DNA from: Micromonospora sp. WMMD980
GTDB taxonomy: Bacteria; Actinomycetota; Actinomycetes; Mycobacteriales; Micromonosporaceae
Direction of reading: 5' to 3'
Length of the DNA: 64,000 nt
Assembly (NCBI RefSeq): GCF_029626035.1
Contig: NZ_JARUBE010000003.1
Span: 3,782,001 to 3,846,000, forward strand
A model generated the notes under the pieces. It worked only from the letters and a program-made list of their open reading frames with translations. It had not been told where the DNA came from and did not search any database. Every line of letters begins with the position of its first letter. Position 1 is the stretch's first letter. Shown in pieces: positions 28,204 to 36,992 of this stretch. The position numbers and the translations under genes are program-made.

Positions 28204-31194
28204 ATGAGCGCTCAGCGCGGCACCGCCGGCGGCCGGCCGCATGTGGTCCTGGCTCACGTGGGCGCCGACCGCCTGTGGGTGGAGTGGCTCGCCGAGCAGC
28301 TCGACGACGGCGGCGCCCGTCCCGAGCCGCTGCTGCTGGCCCCGGAGTCCACCGACGACCTCGCCACGCGGCTGCGCGACGCCGCCGGGCCGGCCGGCAA
28401 CCTGCTGCTGGTGTTCTCCGAGGCGCTGCTGCGCGCCGGGGGACGGTCGGCACCCGCGTGGGCGGAGCCGGTCGTCGCGCTCCGGGCGGAGCTGCCGGGC
28501 CGGCTGCGGATGGTCTCCGTCGGCGCCCGCCGCCCGGCGTTTCTCGGCGCCGACGAGTGTCCGGTCCTCGGCGACCTCGACGAGAGCGACGCCCGCGCCG
28601 AGGTGCTCGCGCTGTACGGGTTGACCGCGCCCGCCGCCCGGGGGACGGCCCGCACCCCCTGGCCGTTGCGCGAGCCCCGCTACTGGCGGCAGCCCTTTCC
28701 GTCCCGCAACCGGCACTTCACCGGTCGGGAGGACGCGCTGGGCGAGCTTCGGGAGCGGCTGTCCGCGGACGTGGCACCGCTGGTGCCCACCGCCGTGCTG
28801 GGCACCGCCGGGGTGGGCAAGACCCAACTCGTGATCGAGTATGCCTACCGCTTCGCCGCCTGCTACGACCTGGTGTGGTATGTGCGTAGCCAGCAGCTCG
28901 CCACCGCCCGGGCCGACCTGGCCGGGTTGGCCGCCGCGATCGGCCTGCGGATCAGCGATGACCTCGGGGTGACCGCGGACGCGGTGCTCGACGCGTTGCG
29001 CCGCGGTGAGCCGGCCCGCAACTGGCTGTTGATCTTCGACAACGCACCCTCGCCTGGGGACCTGGCCCGTCTGCTCCCCAGTGGCCGGGCCCCGCGCGGG
29101 CTGTGCCACGTGTTGGTCACCTCGCGCGACGAGGGCTGGCGGGCCAGCGCGGAGGTGCTGGAGCTGGACGTCTACCGGCGGGCGGAGAGCGTCGACTTCC
29201 TGCGCCGACGGGCGCCCCGGCTGACCGAACACGATGCCGTCGAGGTGGCCGATCGCTTCGGCGACCTGCCACTCGCCCTCGACGCCACCGCCGGCTACCT
29301 GTCGATGTCGCATCTGCCGGTGCGGGACTATCTGGCCGAGAGCGAGCAGCGGATGACCGGGCTGCTCAGCCAGGCCGAGGTGTCCGCCTACGGGCAGCAG
29401 GTCGTGATGGCCTGGGTCCTGCCGATGAACCAACTGCGGGAGCGCCGTCGCTCGGCGGCCCAGTTGCTGCGGTTGTGCGCGTTCCTCGGCCCGGAGCCGA
29501 TCCCGATGTCCCTGCTGCTCGGCCCGCCCGGGGGCGCCCGACCGGCAGTGCCGCTGCCCGAGCCGCTGAGCACCGAGATCACCGACACCGTGTCCCGGGC
29601 CCGCATCTTCTCCGAGATCGGCGCGTACGGGCTGGCCAAGGTGGGCGAGCGCGACGGTCGGGAGTCGGTGCAACTGCACCGGGTCTTCCAGCAGTTCCTG
29701 CGCGAGCAGCTCACCGACGCCGAGCGGACGACCTGGGTGGAGACGGCCCGTCGTCTGCTCGCCGCCGCCGACCCCGGTCAGCCGGATCAGATCGCCCATC
29801 GCGACCGGTACGCGGATCTGCTGGTGCACGCCGAGGCAGCCGACGCGGCGAGCGCCGCCGACGACGCGGCGGTCCGCTCCCTGGTGATCAACCTGTGTCG
29901 CTATCTCTTCTCCCGGGGCGAGTACACCGCCGGCCGGCGCCTCGGTCAGCGGGCCCGGACGGCGTGGCACGGGCTGCTGGGCCCGAGCCATCCGGACGTG
30001 GTGGCGTTGAGCGTCACCCTGGCCAACACGCTGCGCAGCTCCGGCGACTACCACCAGGCCCGCGTGTTGGACGAGGAGAACCTGGCCCGCGCCCGCGCGG
30101 ACCTGGGGCCGGCGCACCCCGAGACGCTCGGGGCGGCGAACGGCCTGGCCGCGGACCTGCGCCGGCTCGGCGACTGGCGGGCGGCCTACGAGCTGGACAG
30201 GGAGGCCCACGGGCTCGCGCTGGAGGCGCTCGGGCCGGACCACCCGCGCACCCTGCTCACCGGGCACAACCTGGCGGTGTCCCACCGGATGCTCGGTGAG
30301 TTCCCGGCCGCGCTCGACCTCGACGAGGAGATCCTGCGTCGCTACCGCGTCCGGTTCGGCGGCCAGGAGAACCGGTCGACCCTGTTCTCCGCCAACAACG
30401 TGACCCGGGATCTGCGCGAGTGTGGCGAGTACGCCCGCGCCTGCGAGATGCAGGAGGAGGTCTACCAGCGTTACGTGGTGTTCCTCGGCGCCGATCATCC
30501 GGACTCGCTGCGGGCGATGAAGAACCTGGCGGTGAGCCGCCGCAAGGCCGGTCGCTACCTGGATGCCTACCAGCTCGCCAGGGACTGCCTGGCCCGGCAC
30601 CGGCGCCGGTTCGGCCCGGACTATCCCGAGACCCTCGCCGCGGCCACCAACCTGGCCAACGACCTGCGCTGTCTGGAAGAGACGCCGGGTGCCCGGGCGC
30701 GCGCCGAGGAAGCCGTCGCCCGGCTGCGGGCCACCGTCGGCGAGCAGCACCCGTACACCCTGTGCGCGTCGGTCAACCTGGCGGTCTGCCTGCGGCTGAC
30801 CGGTGAGCCGGAGGAGGCCCGCCGGCTCGGCGAGCGGACCAGGGCGGGCCTGTCGACGACGCTCGGCCCGGAGCATCCGTACACCCTGGCCGGCGCCACC
30901 AACCTGGCGAGTGACCTGCGGGCGCTGGGCGAGGTGCGGGCGGCCCGCGAGCTCGGTGAGGAGGTGTGGCGGGCCTCCCGGGCGACACGCGGGGCGACGC
31001 ATCCCTACACGCTCGCCGGTGCGGTCAACCTCGCTGACGATCGGCGGGCCGACGGCGACCACGAGGGTGCCCGCGAGCTGCTCCTAGAGAGCATCGACGG
31101 CTATCGGCAGCGGCTCGGGCCGGACCACCCGGAAACCGAGGCCGCGGCGGCCGGCACCCGGATGGACTGCGACGTCGAGCCCCCGCCGACCTGA
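28204..31194 (+). CDS. fxsT: FxSxx-COOH system TIR-like/NB-ARC/TPR protein (FxsT-like)
   Basis: A 996-aa STAND-type protein. Residues about 10-140 form a TIR-like alpha/beta domain (RPHVVLAHVGADRLWVEWL, NLLLVFSEALL, LRMVSVGARR). An FTGRED segment introduces the NB-ARC NTPase: Walker A GTAGVGKTQ at residues 200-208, Walker B LLIFDNA, LVTSRD and the GLP-like box GDLPLALD. From about residue 600, at least eight kinesin-light-chain-style TPR units follow, each with an LGP-x-HP-type turn and a LANxLR helix. The ATG at 28204 has GGGAGG 4 nt upstream. This is the architecture of FxSxx-COOH system TPR proteins. It probably senses a ligand through the TPRs; whether the TIR-like domain has NADase activity is uncertain, because the catalytic Glu is not obvious. 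Confidence 0.88.
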   Translation: MSAQRGTAGGRPHVVLAHVGADRLWVEWLAEQLDDGGARPEPLLLAPESTDDLATRLRDAAGPAGNLLLVFSEALLRAGGRSAPAWAEPVVALRAELPGRLRMVSVGARRPAFLGADECPVLGDLDESDARAEVLALYGLTAPAARGTARTPWPLREPRYWRQPFPSRNRHFTGREDALGELRERLSADVAPLVPTAVLGTAGVGKTQLVIEYAYRFAACYDLVWYVRSQQLATARADLAGLAAAIGLRISDDLGVTADAVLDALRRGEPARNWLLIFDNAPSPGDLARLLPSGRAPRGLCHVLVTSRDEGWRASAEVLELDVYRRAESVDFLRRRAPRLTEHDAVEVADRFGDLPLALDATAGYLSMSHLPVRDYLAESEQRMTGLLSQAEVSAYGQQVVMAWVLPMNQLRERRRSAAQLLRLCAFLGPEPIPMSLLLGPPGGARPAVPLPEPLSTEITDTVSRARIFSEIGAYGLAKVGERDGRESVQLHRVFQQFLREQLTDAERTTWVETARRLLAAADPGQPDQIAHRDRYADLLVHAEAADAASAADDAAVRSLVINLCRYLFSRGEYTAGRRLGQRARTAWHGLLGPSHPDVVALSVTLANTLRSSGDYHQARVLDEENLARARADLGPAHPETLGAANGLAADLRRLGDWRAAYELDREAHGLALEALGPDHPRTLLTGHNLAVSHRMLGEFPAALDLDEEILRRYRVRFGGQENRSTLFSANNVTRDLRECGEYARACEMQEEVYQRYVVFLGADHPDSLRAMKNLAVSRRKAGRYLDAYQLARDCLARHRRRFGPDYPETLAAATNLANDLRCLEETPGARARAEEAVARLRATVGEQHPYTLCASVNLAVCLRLTGEPEEARRLGERTRAGLSTTLGPEHPYTLAGATNLASDLRALGEVRAARELGEEVWRASRATRGATHPYTLAGAVNLADDRRADGDHEGARELLLESIDGYRQRLGPDHPETEAAAAGTRMDCDVEPPPT

Positions 31195-31210
31195 GCCGAG
31201 CCCGGGCCGG

Positions 31211-32926
31211 TCACTGCTGCCGGCCGGCGAGCTCCCCGACGTCACCGGTGGGTTTCTTCTGCCGGTCCGGGGGGTCGCCGACCCGGCCACGGGATCCCTC
31301 CGTGCCGGCGGCGGGCTCGCCCGCCCGGCCGGCCGGCGCCCCGGCCCCGCCGGTGATCTTCCCCGTCCGGCCGGCGGGTGGGTACAACTGGGCGGTCCAG
31401 CGGCGGGGCACCGGGGCCGCCGCGCGCTGGCCGGGACGGATCGAACGGCCCGTCCGACGGCTCCGCTCGCGGGACCGTCCCGGGCGGCCGGGCCGGTCGG
31501 CGGGCGGTCCGGAGGCGGGCAGCCGCGGGCCGACCACCGACGGCCCGCTGAGCCCCTCGCCCCGCGCCGGTGACGCCCCGGGCCGCGGCTCGTCCGGATC
31601 CGCCGCACGGTCCCGTAGTTGGCTGCGGTAGAGGGTGCGGTCGCCGACCACGAGACAGGCGATGCCGGTGGCCAGCATGGTCGGAAAGAGCAGGCTCAGA
31701 TTGCCGGTGGTCTCGGCGGACATGACGATCAGCGCGAGGGGTGCGTGGGCGATCGAGCCGAGGCAGGCAGCCATGCCGATGATCACGTAGGGGGCCGGGG
31801 AGTCCGGGGCGATGCCGAGCGGCTCCAGCAGCCGCCACACGGCCGCTCCGGCGGTCGCGCCGATCACCAGGCCCGGACCGAAGATCCCGCCGGAGCCGCC
31901 GGAGCCCACCGAGAGCGACGTCGATGCGATCTTGACCAGCGGGATCGCCAGCAGTAGCCACACGGAGGTCGACAGCACGGCCTGCGGGTCCAGGGCGCGC
32001 TGCGCCGTGCCGTACCCGGTGCCCAGCACGCCGGGCACGACCAGGCCGATCGAACCGACCACCAACCCGGCGAGGGTGGGCCGCAGCACCCGGGGCAGCC
32101 GGCGCATCCGGGCCGAGGAGAAGAAGCCGGCCGACGCGTAGAAGACCGACGCGTACAACCGGCCCAACAGGCCGGCGAGCAGGCCGAGAAGGGGAACGAC
32201 GAGCCACTGCGCCGGATGCTCCCAGCCGGTGCCGGCGACCGTCCCGAACAGCGGGTCGAAACCGTGGATCAGCCCGAAGACCAGGAAGGAGACCGCGGAG
32301 GCGAGCAGCGCGGGCACGACCACGCCGGGCGCGACGTCCGCCCGGTAGAGCAGCTCCGCGCCGAGCAGCGCGCCGCCCAACGGGGACCGGAAGATCGCAC
32401 CCACCCCGGCCGCCAGGCCCATCGCCACCGTGGTCCGGGCCTGCTGGTAGGTGAGCCGGAACCGGCGGGCGACCACGGAGGCCAGTGCGGCGGTGATCTG
32501 CGCGGTGGGTCCCTCGCTGCCGCCGGAGCCGCCCGACCCGATCAGCACGGCGGAGGCGACCATCTTCACCGCGGGCACTCGGGCCCGCATCCCGGTCGGA
32601 TCGAAGTGCGCGGCGTGGATCGCCGCGTCGGTGCCGTGCCCGCTGGTCTCGGGGGCGACCCGGAGCACCAGCGCGGTGGCGACGAACGCGCCGGCCGCGA
32701 CCAGCAGCGGGACGACGAGCGGGTAGGGGAAACCGCTCGCCTCGCGCGGGCCGCCCTCGCCGACCACACCGGGCACGGCATGCCCGGCGACGCCGCGCAG
32801 CAGCAGCTCGTTGGCCAGATGGAGCAGTTCGGCGAACGCGGCGGCCGCTGCCCCGGCCAGGGCCCCGGTAAGCGTCGCCAGCGGAACCCAGAGCCGCAGG
32901 CCGCCCGGCCCGCCACTACCGCTCAT
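31211..32926 (-). CDS. CLC-type chloride channel/transporter
   Basis: A 571-aa CLC family membrane protein with about ten or more hydrophobic helices. Selectivity motifs are visible: GSGGSGGSEGPTAQ (with the gating Glu) and GSGGSGGIFGPGLVIG. The ATG at 32926 has GGAG 6 nt upstream; longer starts lack one. The C-terminal region of about 135 residues is Arg/Pro/Gly-rich and disordered, in place of the CBS domains found in many relatives. Convergent with fxsT (16 nt between stops). Confidence 0.9.
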   Translation of the reverse strand: MSGSGGPGGLRLWVPLATLTGALAGAAAAAFAELLHLANELLLRGVAGHAVPGVVGEGGPREASGFPYPLVVPLLVAAGAFVATALVLRVAPETSGHGTDAAIHAAHFDPTGMRARVPAVKMVASAVLIGSGGSGGSEGPTAQITAALASVVARRFRLTYQQARTTVAMGLAAGVGAIFRSPLGGALLGAELLYRADVAPGVVVPALLASAVSFLVFGLIHGFDPLFGTVAGTGWEHPAQWLVVPLLGLLAGLLGRLYASVFYASAGFFSSARMRRLPRVLRPTLAGLVVGSIGLVVPGVLGTGYGTAQRALDPQAVLSTSVWLLLAIPLVKIASTSLSVGSGGSGGIFGPGLVIGATAGAAVWRLLEPLGIAPDSPAPYVIIGMAACLGSIAHAPLALIVMSAETTGNLSLLFPTMLATGIACLVVGDRTLYRSQLRDRAADPDEPRPGASPARGEGLSGPSVVGPRLPASGPPADRPGRPGRSRERSRRTGRSIRPGQRAAAPVPRRWTAQLYPPAGRTGKITGGAGAPAGRAGEPAAGTEGSRGRVGDPPDRQKKPTGDVGELAGRQQ

Positions 32927-33137
32927 CGGCAGCTCCATCATCAGGGATGCCCCGGGAGCGCAGCGGCACGCCCCGCCTGAGTTCGGCGACCGGACCCGCA
33001 CCGAGGGTGACATCTGCCATCGACCGCCACGTGCCAGAAGATGATAGCGGCCGATGCGCTTCGGCGGGTGCCACCCGCCGCGTCGCTCGCACTGTCCAAC
33101 GGCCGGACGGCGGGCGGGTGACGCGGCGGGCGACGCG

Positions 33138-34544
33138 TCAGTAGGCGCGGGCCAGGATGGCGACCAGGTCGGGCTCGTCCTCGGTGTCCGGCACGGAGCC
33201 GTCGGCGCGCAGCAGGCAGCGCACGGTCACGCCCTGCGCGTTCGCCTCGGCCTCGCCCGGCACGCCGACCGCCGACCACGGCACCATGGCCCAGCCGGTG
33301 GCGGACGCCTCGATCGCCTCGGCCAGCGTCGACACCTCGACGGTGCGGGACCGGCGGAACTCCAGCGCCTGGTCGTGCAGCGCCCGCTGGTCGGCGTCCA
33401 GCGCGGCCAGCACCGCGCCGACCACGTCGGTCACCGGCGTCGGGGCCTTCGAGCCGTCCGTACGCCGGACCACCACCGCGTTGCCGGCGGCCAGGTCGCG
33501 CGGGCCGACCTCGACGCGGACCGGGTAGCCGCGCAGCTCCGCGTCGACGGCGCGGCGGCCGAACGCGGTGTCGGTCCGGTCGTCGAGCGCCACCCGCACC
33601 CCGGCGTCGCGCAGCGCGTCGCGCAGCTTGGCCGCCGCCTCGCCGACACCGTCGCCGTCCTTGACGATCATCACGTACGCCTGGACCGGCGCCAGCTTCG
33701 GCGGCACCCGCAGCCCGTTGTCGTCGCCGTGGCACATGATCAGACCGCCGAGCATCCGGGTCGAGGTGCCCCAGGAGGTGGTCCAGGCGTGCTCTCGGCC
33801 GCCCTCGGCCGAGGAGTAGCTGATGTCGAACGCCTTGGCGAAGTTCTGGCCCAGCTCGTGGCTGGTGCCCATCTGCAGCGCCTTGCCGTCACCCATCATG
33901 CCCTCGCACGTGTAGGTGGCGGTGGCGCCGGCGAAGCGCTCCCGGGCGGTCTTCAGGCCGACCACCACCGGGATGCCCAGCACGTTGACCATCAGGTCCT
34001 CGTACGCCTCGTGCAGGATCCGTCGGGCGTAGGCGCGGGCGTCGTCCCGGGTGGCGTGCGCGGTGTGCCCCTCCTGCCAGAGGAACTCGCTGGTGCGCAG
34101 GAAGATCCGCGGGCGCAGCTCCCAGCGGACCACGTTCGCCCACTGGTTGAGCAGCAGCGGCAGATCCCGGTAGGAGTCGATCCACTTGGCCATGAACTCG
34201 CCGATCACCGTCTCGCTGGTGGGGCGGACCACCACCGGCTCGGCGAGCTGCTTGCCACCGCCGTGGGTGACCACGGCCAGCTCCGGCGAGAAGCCCTCCA
34301 CGTGCTCGGCCTCGCGCTTGAGGTAGCTCTCCGGGATGAACAGCGGGAAGTACGCGTTCTCCGCGCCGGCCGCCTTGATCCGGGCGTCCATCTCGGCCTG
34401 CATCCGCTCCCAGATGGCGTAGCCGGCCGGTCGGATGACCATGGTGCCGCGAACCGGGCCGTTGTCGGCCAGCTTCGCCTTGGCGATCAGGTCCTGGTAC
34501 CAGCGGGGAAAGTCCTCCGCACGGGGAGTGAGCACGCGTGCCAT
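33138..34544 (-). CDS. proS: Prolyl-tRNA synthetase (archaeal/eukaryotic-like form)
   Basis: A 468-aa class II aminoacyl-tRNA synthetase charging tRNA-Pro. Class II motif 2 is in FLRTSEFLWQEGHTAHAT, with VVRPTSETVIG before it and GLIMCHGDDNGLRVP as motif 3. There is no bacterial INS editing insert, and the protein ends in a C-terminal Tyr (ILARAY), typical of the archaeal/eukaryotic-like subgroup. The ATG at 34544 (MARVLTPRAEDFPRW) is preferred to upstream starts. Confidence 0.96.
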   Translation of the reverse strand: MARVLTPRAEDFPRWYQDLIAKAKLADNGPVRGTMVIRPAGYAIWERMQAEMDARIKAAGAENAYFPLFIPESYLKREAEHVEGFSPELAVVTHGGGKQLAEPVVVRPTSETVIGEFMAKWIDSYRDLPLLLNQWANVVRWELRPRIFLRTSEFLWQEGHTAHATRDDARAYARRILHEAYEDLMVNVLGIPVVVGLKTARERFAGATATYTCEGMMGDGKALQMGTSHELGQNFAKAFDISYSSAEGGREHAWTTSWGTSTRMLGGLIMCHGDDNGLRVPPKLAPVQAYVMIVKDGDGVGEAAAKLRDALRDAGVRVALDDRTDTAFGRRAVDAELRGYPVRVEVGPRDLAAGNAVVVRRTDGSKAPTPVTDVVGAVLAALDADQRALHDQALEFRRSRTVEVSTLAEAIEASATGWAMVPWSAVGVPGEAEANAQGVTVRCLLRADGSVPDTEDEPDLVAILARAY

Positions 34545-34621
34545 GACCGCACATCCTATGCGCCGCGTGGGCCGCCGCTGCGCCGGGGAGCCGGCCCGCG
34601 CCGTGTCGCCCCGGTCGGCCG

Positions 34622-34627
34622 TAGACT
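34622..34627 (+). promoter_or_regulatory. -10 box close to the TetR start
   Basis: TAGACT lies 9 nt upstream of the ATG at 34637 with no ribosome site between, compatible with a leaderless or near-leaderless transcript. Confidence 0.4.
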
Positions 34628-34636
34628 TCGACGGCG

Positions 34637-35212
34637 ATGGGTGAGGCACGGGACGCGATAGTCGAGGCCGCCCGGGCGCAGACGGTGGCCGGTGGTTGGG
34701 ACGGCGTCCGGATGGGCGCGGTGGCCGAGGCCGCCGGGGTCAGCCGGCAGACGCTCTACAACGAGTTCGGCACCAAGGCGGGCCTGGCCGAGGCGCTCGC
34801 CCGGCACGAGGTGGACCGGTTCGTGGGCGAGGTCCGGGCCGCGCTGGCCGAGCACGGCGCCGACGTGCGCGCGGCCGCGTACGCGGCGATCCGCCGAACG
34901 CTCGCGTCGGCCGCCGACAATCCGCTGGTCAAAGCGATCCTGACCAGCGCCCGGGGTGGCTCGGACGAACTGCTGCCCTACCTGACCACCCGCGCCGACC
35001 TGGTGCTCACCGAGTCGACGGCGGCACTGCTGGCGTGGGCGGGGCGGCACCTGCCCGGCGCCGACCCGGCGGCGCTGGCGTTCGCGGCGGACAGCATCGT
35101 CCGCCTGGTGGTGAGCCACATCGTGCTGCCCCAGGCGCCGGTGGACGAGACCGCCGACAAGCTGGCCGACCTGGCCGTGCACCTCTTCCTCGCCGCCGCC
35201 ACGCCACGCTGA
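34637..35212 (+). CDS. TetR family transcriptional regulator
   Basis: A 191-aa TetR-type repressor. The N-terminal helix-turn-helix is clear (AEAAGVSRQTLYNEFGTKAGLAEAL, residues about 30-55). The rest is an all-helical ligand-binding domain. It is divergent from proS (92 nt apart) and convergent with the amidohydrolase, so its target may be its own promoter or proS-adjacent sequence. The ligand is unknown. Confidence 0.9.
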   Translation: MGEARDAIVEAARAQTVAGGWDGVRMGAVAEAAGVSRQTLYNEFGTKAGLAEALARHEVDRFVGEVRAALAEHGADVRAAAYAAIRRTLASAADNPLVKAILTSARGGSDELLPYLTTRADLVLTESTAALLAWAGRHLPGADPAALAFAADSIVRLVVSHIVLPQAPVDETADKLADLAVHLFLAAATPR

Positions 35213-35243
35213 GTCACCGCGCGGCGCGCTCGGCCGCCCCGGG

Positions 35244-36323
35244 TCAGCGGACCACCCGGCCGCGCAGCACGATCCGGCTGGGCGACCGCACCACCCGCAG
35301 GTCGCGGCGCGGGTCCTCGGGATAGACCACCAGGTCGGCGAGGCCGCCCTCGACCAGGCCGGGGAAGCCGAGCCAGTCGCGGGCCCGCCAGGAGGCGGCG
35401 GCGAGCACGTCCTCGGCGGACATCCCGGCCTGCTCGTGCAGCAGCAGCATCTCCTCGGCGGCGAGCCCGTGGTCGATGCCGCCGCCGGCGTCGGTGCCGA
35501 CGTAGATCGGCACGCCCGCCTCGTGGGCGGCCCGGACCACCTCGGGGAAGCGGTCGCGCAGGGCGAGCATGTGGTCGGCGTACCCAGGGAACTTCGCCCG
35601 GGCCTGCTCGGCGATGTGGCCGAAGGTCCGAATGTTGATCATGGTGGGAACCAGCGCGGTGCCCTGTCGGGCCATCAGGTCGATCAGGTCGAGGCTCAGC
35701 CCGGTGCCGTGCTCGACCGAGTCCACCCCGGCCCGCACCATGATCTCCACGGCCGACTCGGAGAACGTGTGCACCGCGGCACGCACCCCGGCGGCGTGCG
35801 CGGCGGCGACCGCCGCGGTCATGGTGTCCGCGTCCCAGGCCGGCGCCAGGTCGCCCACCCCGCGGTCGATCCAGTCGCCGACCAGCTTGACCCAGCCGTT
35901 GCCGGCGGCGGCCTGCGCGGCCACCGTCGCGGCCACCTCCGCCGCGCCGACCTCCACGCCGATGTCGCGCAGGTAGCGCTTGGGCGGCGCGACGTGCCGG
36001 CCCGCGCGGGCCAGTCGCGGCAGGTCCGGCTCGTCCTCCAGCTCCGGGTACGGGTACGGCGAGCCGGCGTCGCGGATCGCCAGCACGCCGGCGTCCCGGT
36101 CGATCCGGGCCAGCTCCCGGGCCTGGTCGAGCGAGGTGATCGGGGCGCCGCCCCGGGCGATGCCGAGGTGGCAGTGCGCGTCGGTCAGGCCGGGCAGCAC
36201 GAAACCGCCGTCGGCCACCGTCTCGGCGCCCGGCACCGGGGAGAAGGTGACCCGGTCACCGACCAGCCAGACGTCCCGGACCTCGTCGTCGGGGAGGAAC
36301 ACGCCGCGCACATGCAGAGCCAT
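35244..36323 (-). CDS. Amidohydrolase family protein
   Basis: A 359-aa metal-dependent amidohydrolase (imidazolonepropionase/prolidase-like group). The N-terminal composite beta domain leads to the H-x-H motif in GLTDAHCHLG; a Lys in WVKLVGDW may be carboxylated, further metal His residues are in AAVHTFSES and SVEHGTG, and the catalytic Asp is in YVGTDAGGG. I chose the ATG at 36323 (MALHVRGVF). The C-terminus returns to the beta domain (ADLVVYPEDPRRDL). The substrate is not predictable. Confidence 0.9.
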   Translation of the reverse strand: MALHVRGVFLPDDEVRDVWLVGDRVTFSPVPGAETVADGGFVLPGLTDAHCHLGIARGGAPITSLDQARELARIDRDAGVLAIRDAGSPYPYPELEDEPDLPRLARAGRHVAPPKRYLRDIGVEVGAAEVAATVAAQAAAGNGWVKLVGDWIDRGVGDLAPAWDADTMTAAVAAAHAAGVRAAVHTFSESAVEIMVRAGVDSVEHGTGLSLDLIDLMARQGTALVPTMINIRTFGHIAEQARAKFPGYADHMLALRDRFPEVVRAAHEAGVPIYVGTDAGGGIDHGLAAEEMLLLHEQAGMSAEDVLAAASWRARDWLGFPGLVEGGLADLVVYPEDPRRDLRVVRSPSRIVLRGRVVR

Positions 36324-36341
36324 GTGCACAGTCCTACCCGA

Positions 36342-36923
36342 TCACCCGTCCTCGCCGGCCAGCAGGTCGTTGCGACGCGCGGTCAGCGCCGGCAGGTCGA
36401 CCGAGACCTTCCACGGCCGCTCCGTGACGAACAGGTCCTCGGTGTGGGTCACCTGCTCGTACTCGCGGGTGCCGCCGCCCAGCGTGTACTCGGTGAGCGC
36501 GATCCGCTCGTGCTGCGGGTCCACCACCCAGTAGGACTGGACCCCGGCGCGGGCGTAGACCCTCGCCTTGTCGTAGAGGTCGCGGAAGTGCGACGTCGGG
36601 GAGACGACCTCCACCGCCAGCAGCGCGTCCTCGACCGGGACCGGCGAGCGGCCGGCGTGCTTGCGCCGGATCACCACCACGTCCGGGCGCGGCTCGTTGC
36701 GTCGGTCGACCCGCATGGACAGGTCGATGCTCACCAGGAACTCCGGCGGGCAGTTGGTGCGCAGGGCGAGCAGCAGCTCGACACAGATTTCCTGGTGCAG
36801 GGCAGTGGGGGACGGCACGATCAACCTTCCGTTGATCAGTTCGTACGGAAGGTCCTTGGGCAGGTCGCCCAGGTCGTCGACCGTCCACTCGTGCCGCTCC
36901 GGCAGGATCGGGGCCGCGGTCAT
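36342..36923 (-). CDS. Uma2 family (DUF820) endonuclease-like protein
   Basis: A 193-aa protein with the PD-(D/E)xK-type fold of Uma2/DUF820 proteins. Visible motifs: ELINGRLIVPSPT, RPDVVVIRR with the metal Asp, LLAVEVVSPTS with Glu, and KARVYARAGVQSYWVVD. The ATG at 36923 has AAGGAG 6 nt upstream; the ATG at 36929 has no spacing to it. Copies of this family are widespread and of unknown role. It lies just before the amidohydrolase (18 nt gap) on the same strand. Confidence 0.88.
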   Translation of the reverse strand: MTAAPILPERHEWTVDDLGDLPKDLPYELINGRLIVPSPTALHQEICVELLLALRTNCPPEFLVSIDLSMRVDRRNEPRPDVVVIRRKHAGRSPVPVEDALLAVEVVSPTSHFRDLYDKARVYARAGVQSYWVVDPQHERIALTEYTLGGGTREYEQVTHTEDLFVTERPWKVSVDLPALTARRNDLLAGEDG

Positions 36924-36992
36924 TGACATCTCCTTCCAGGGGGCGACGTCACCCTACGAGAGAACGACGTCGCCCACCGTCACCGACACGCG

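Noticed and set aside
28115..28207. 30-codon ORF whose TGA overlaps the fxsT ATG, considered as a separate FxsA precursor
   Set aside because: Its end (S-T-W-E-A-R) lacks the aromatic-x-Ser/Asn pattern, and it begins inside the predicted fxsT promoter.
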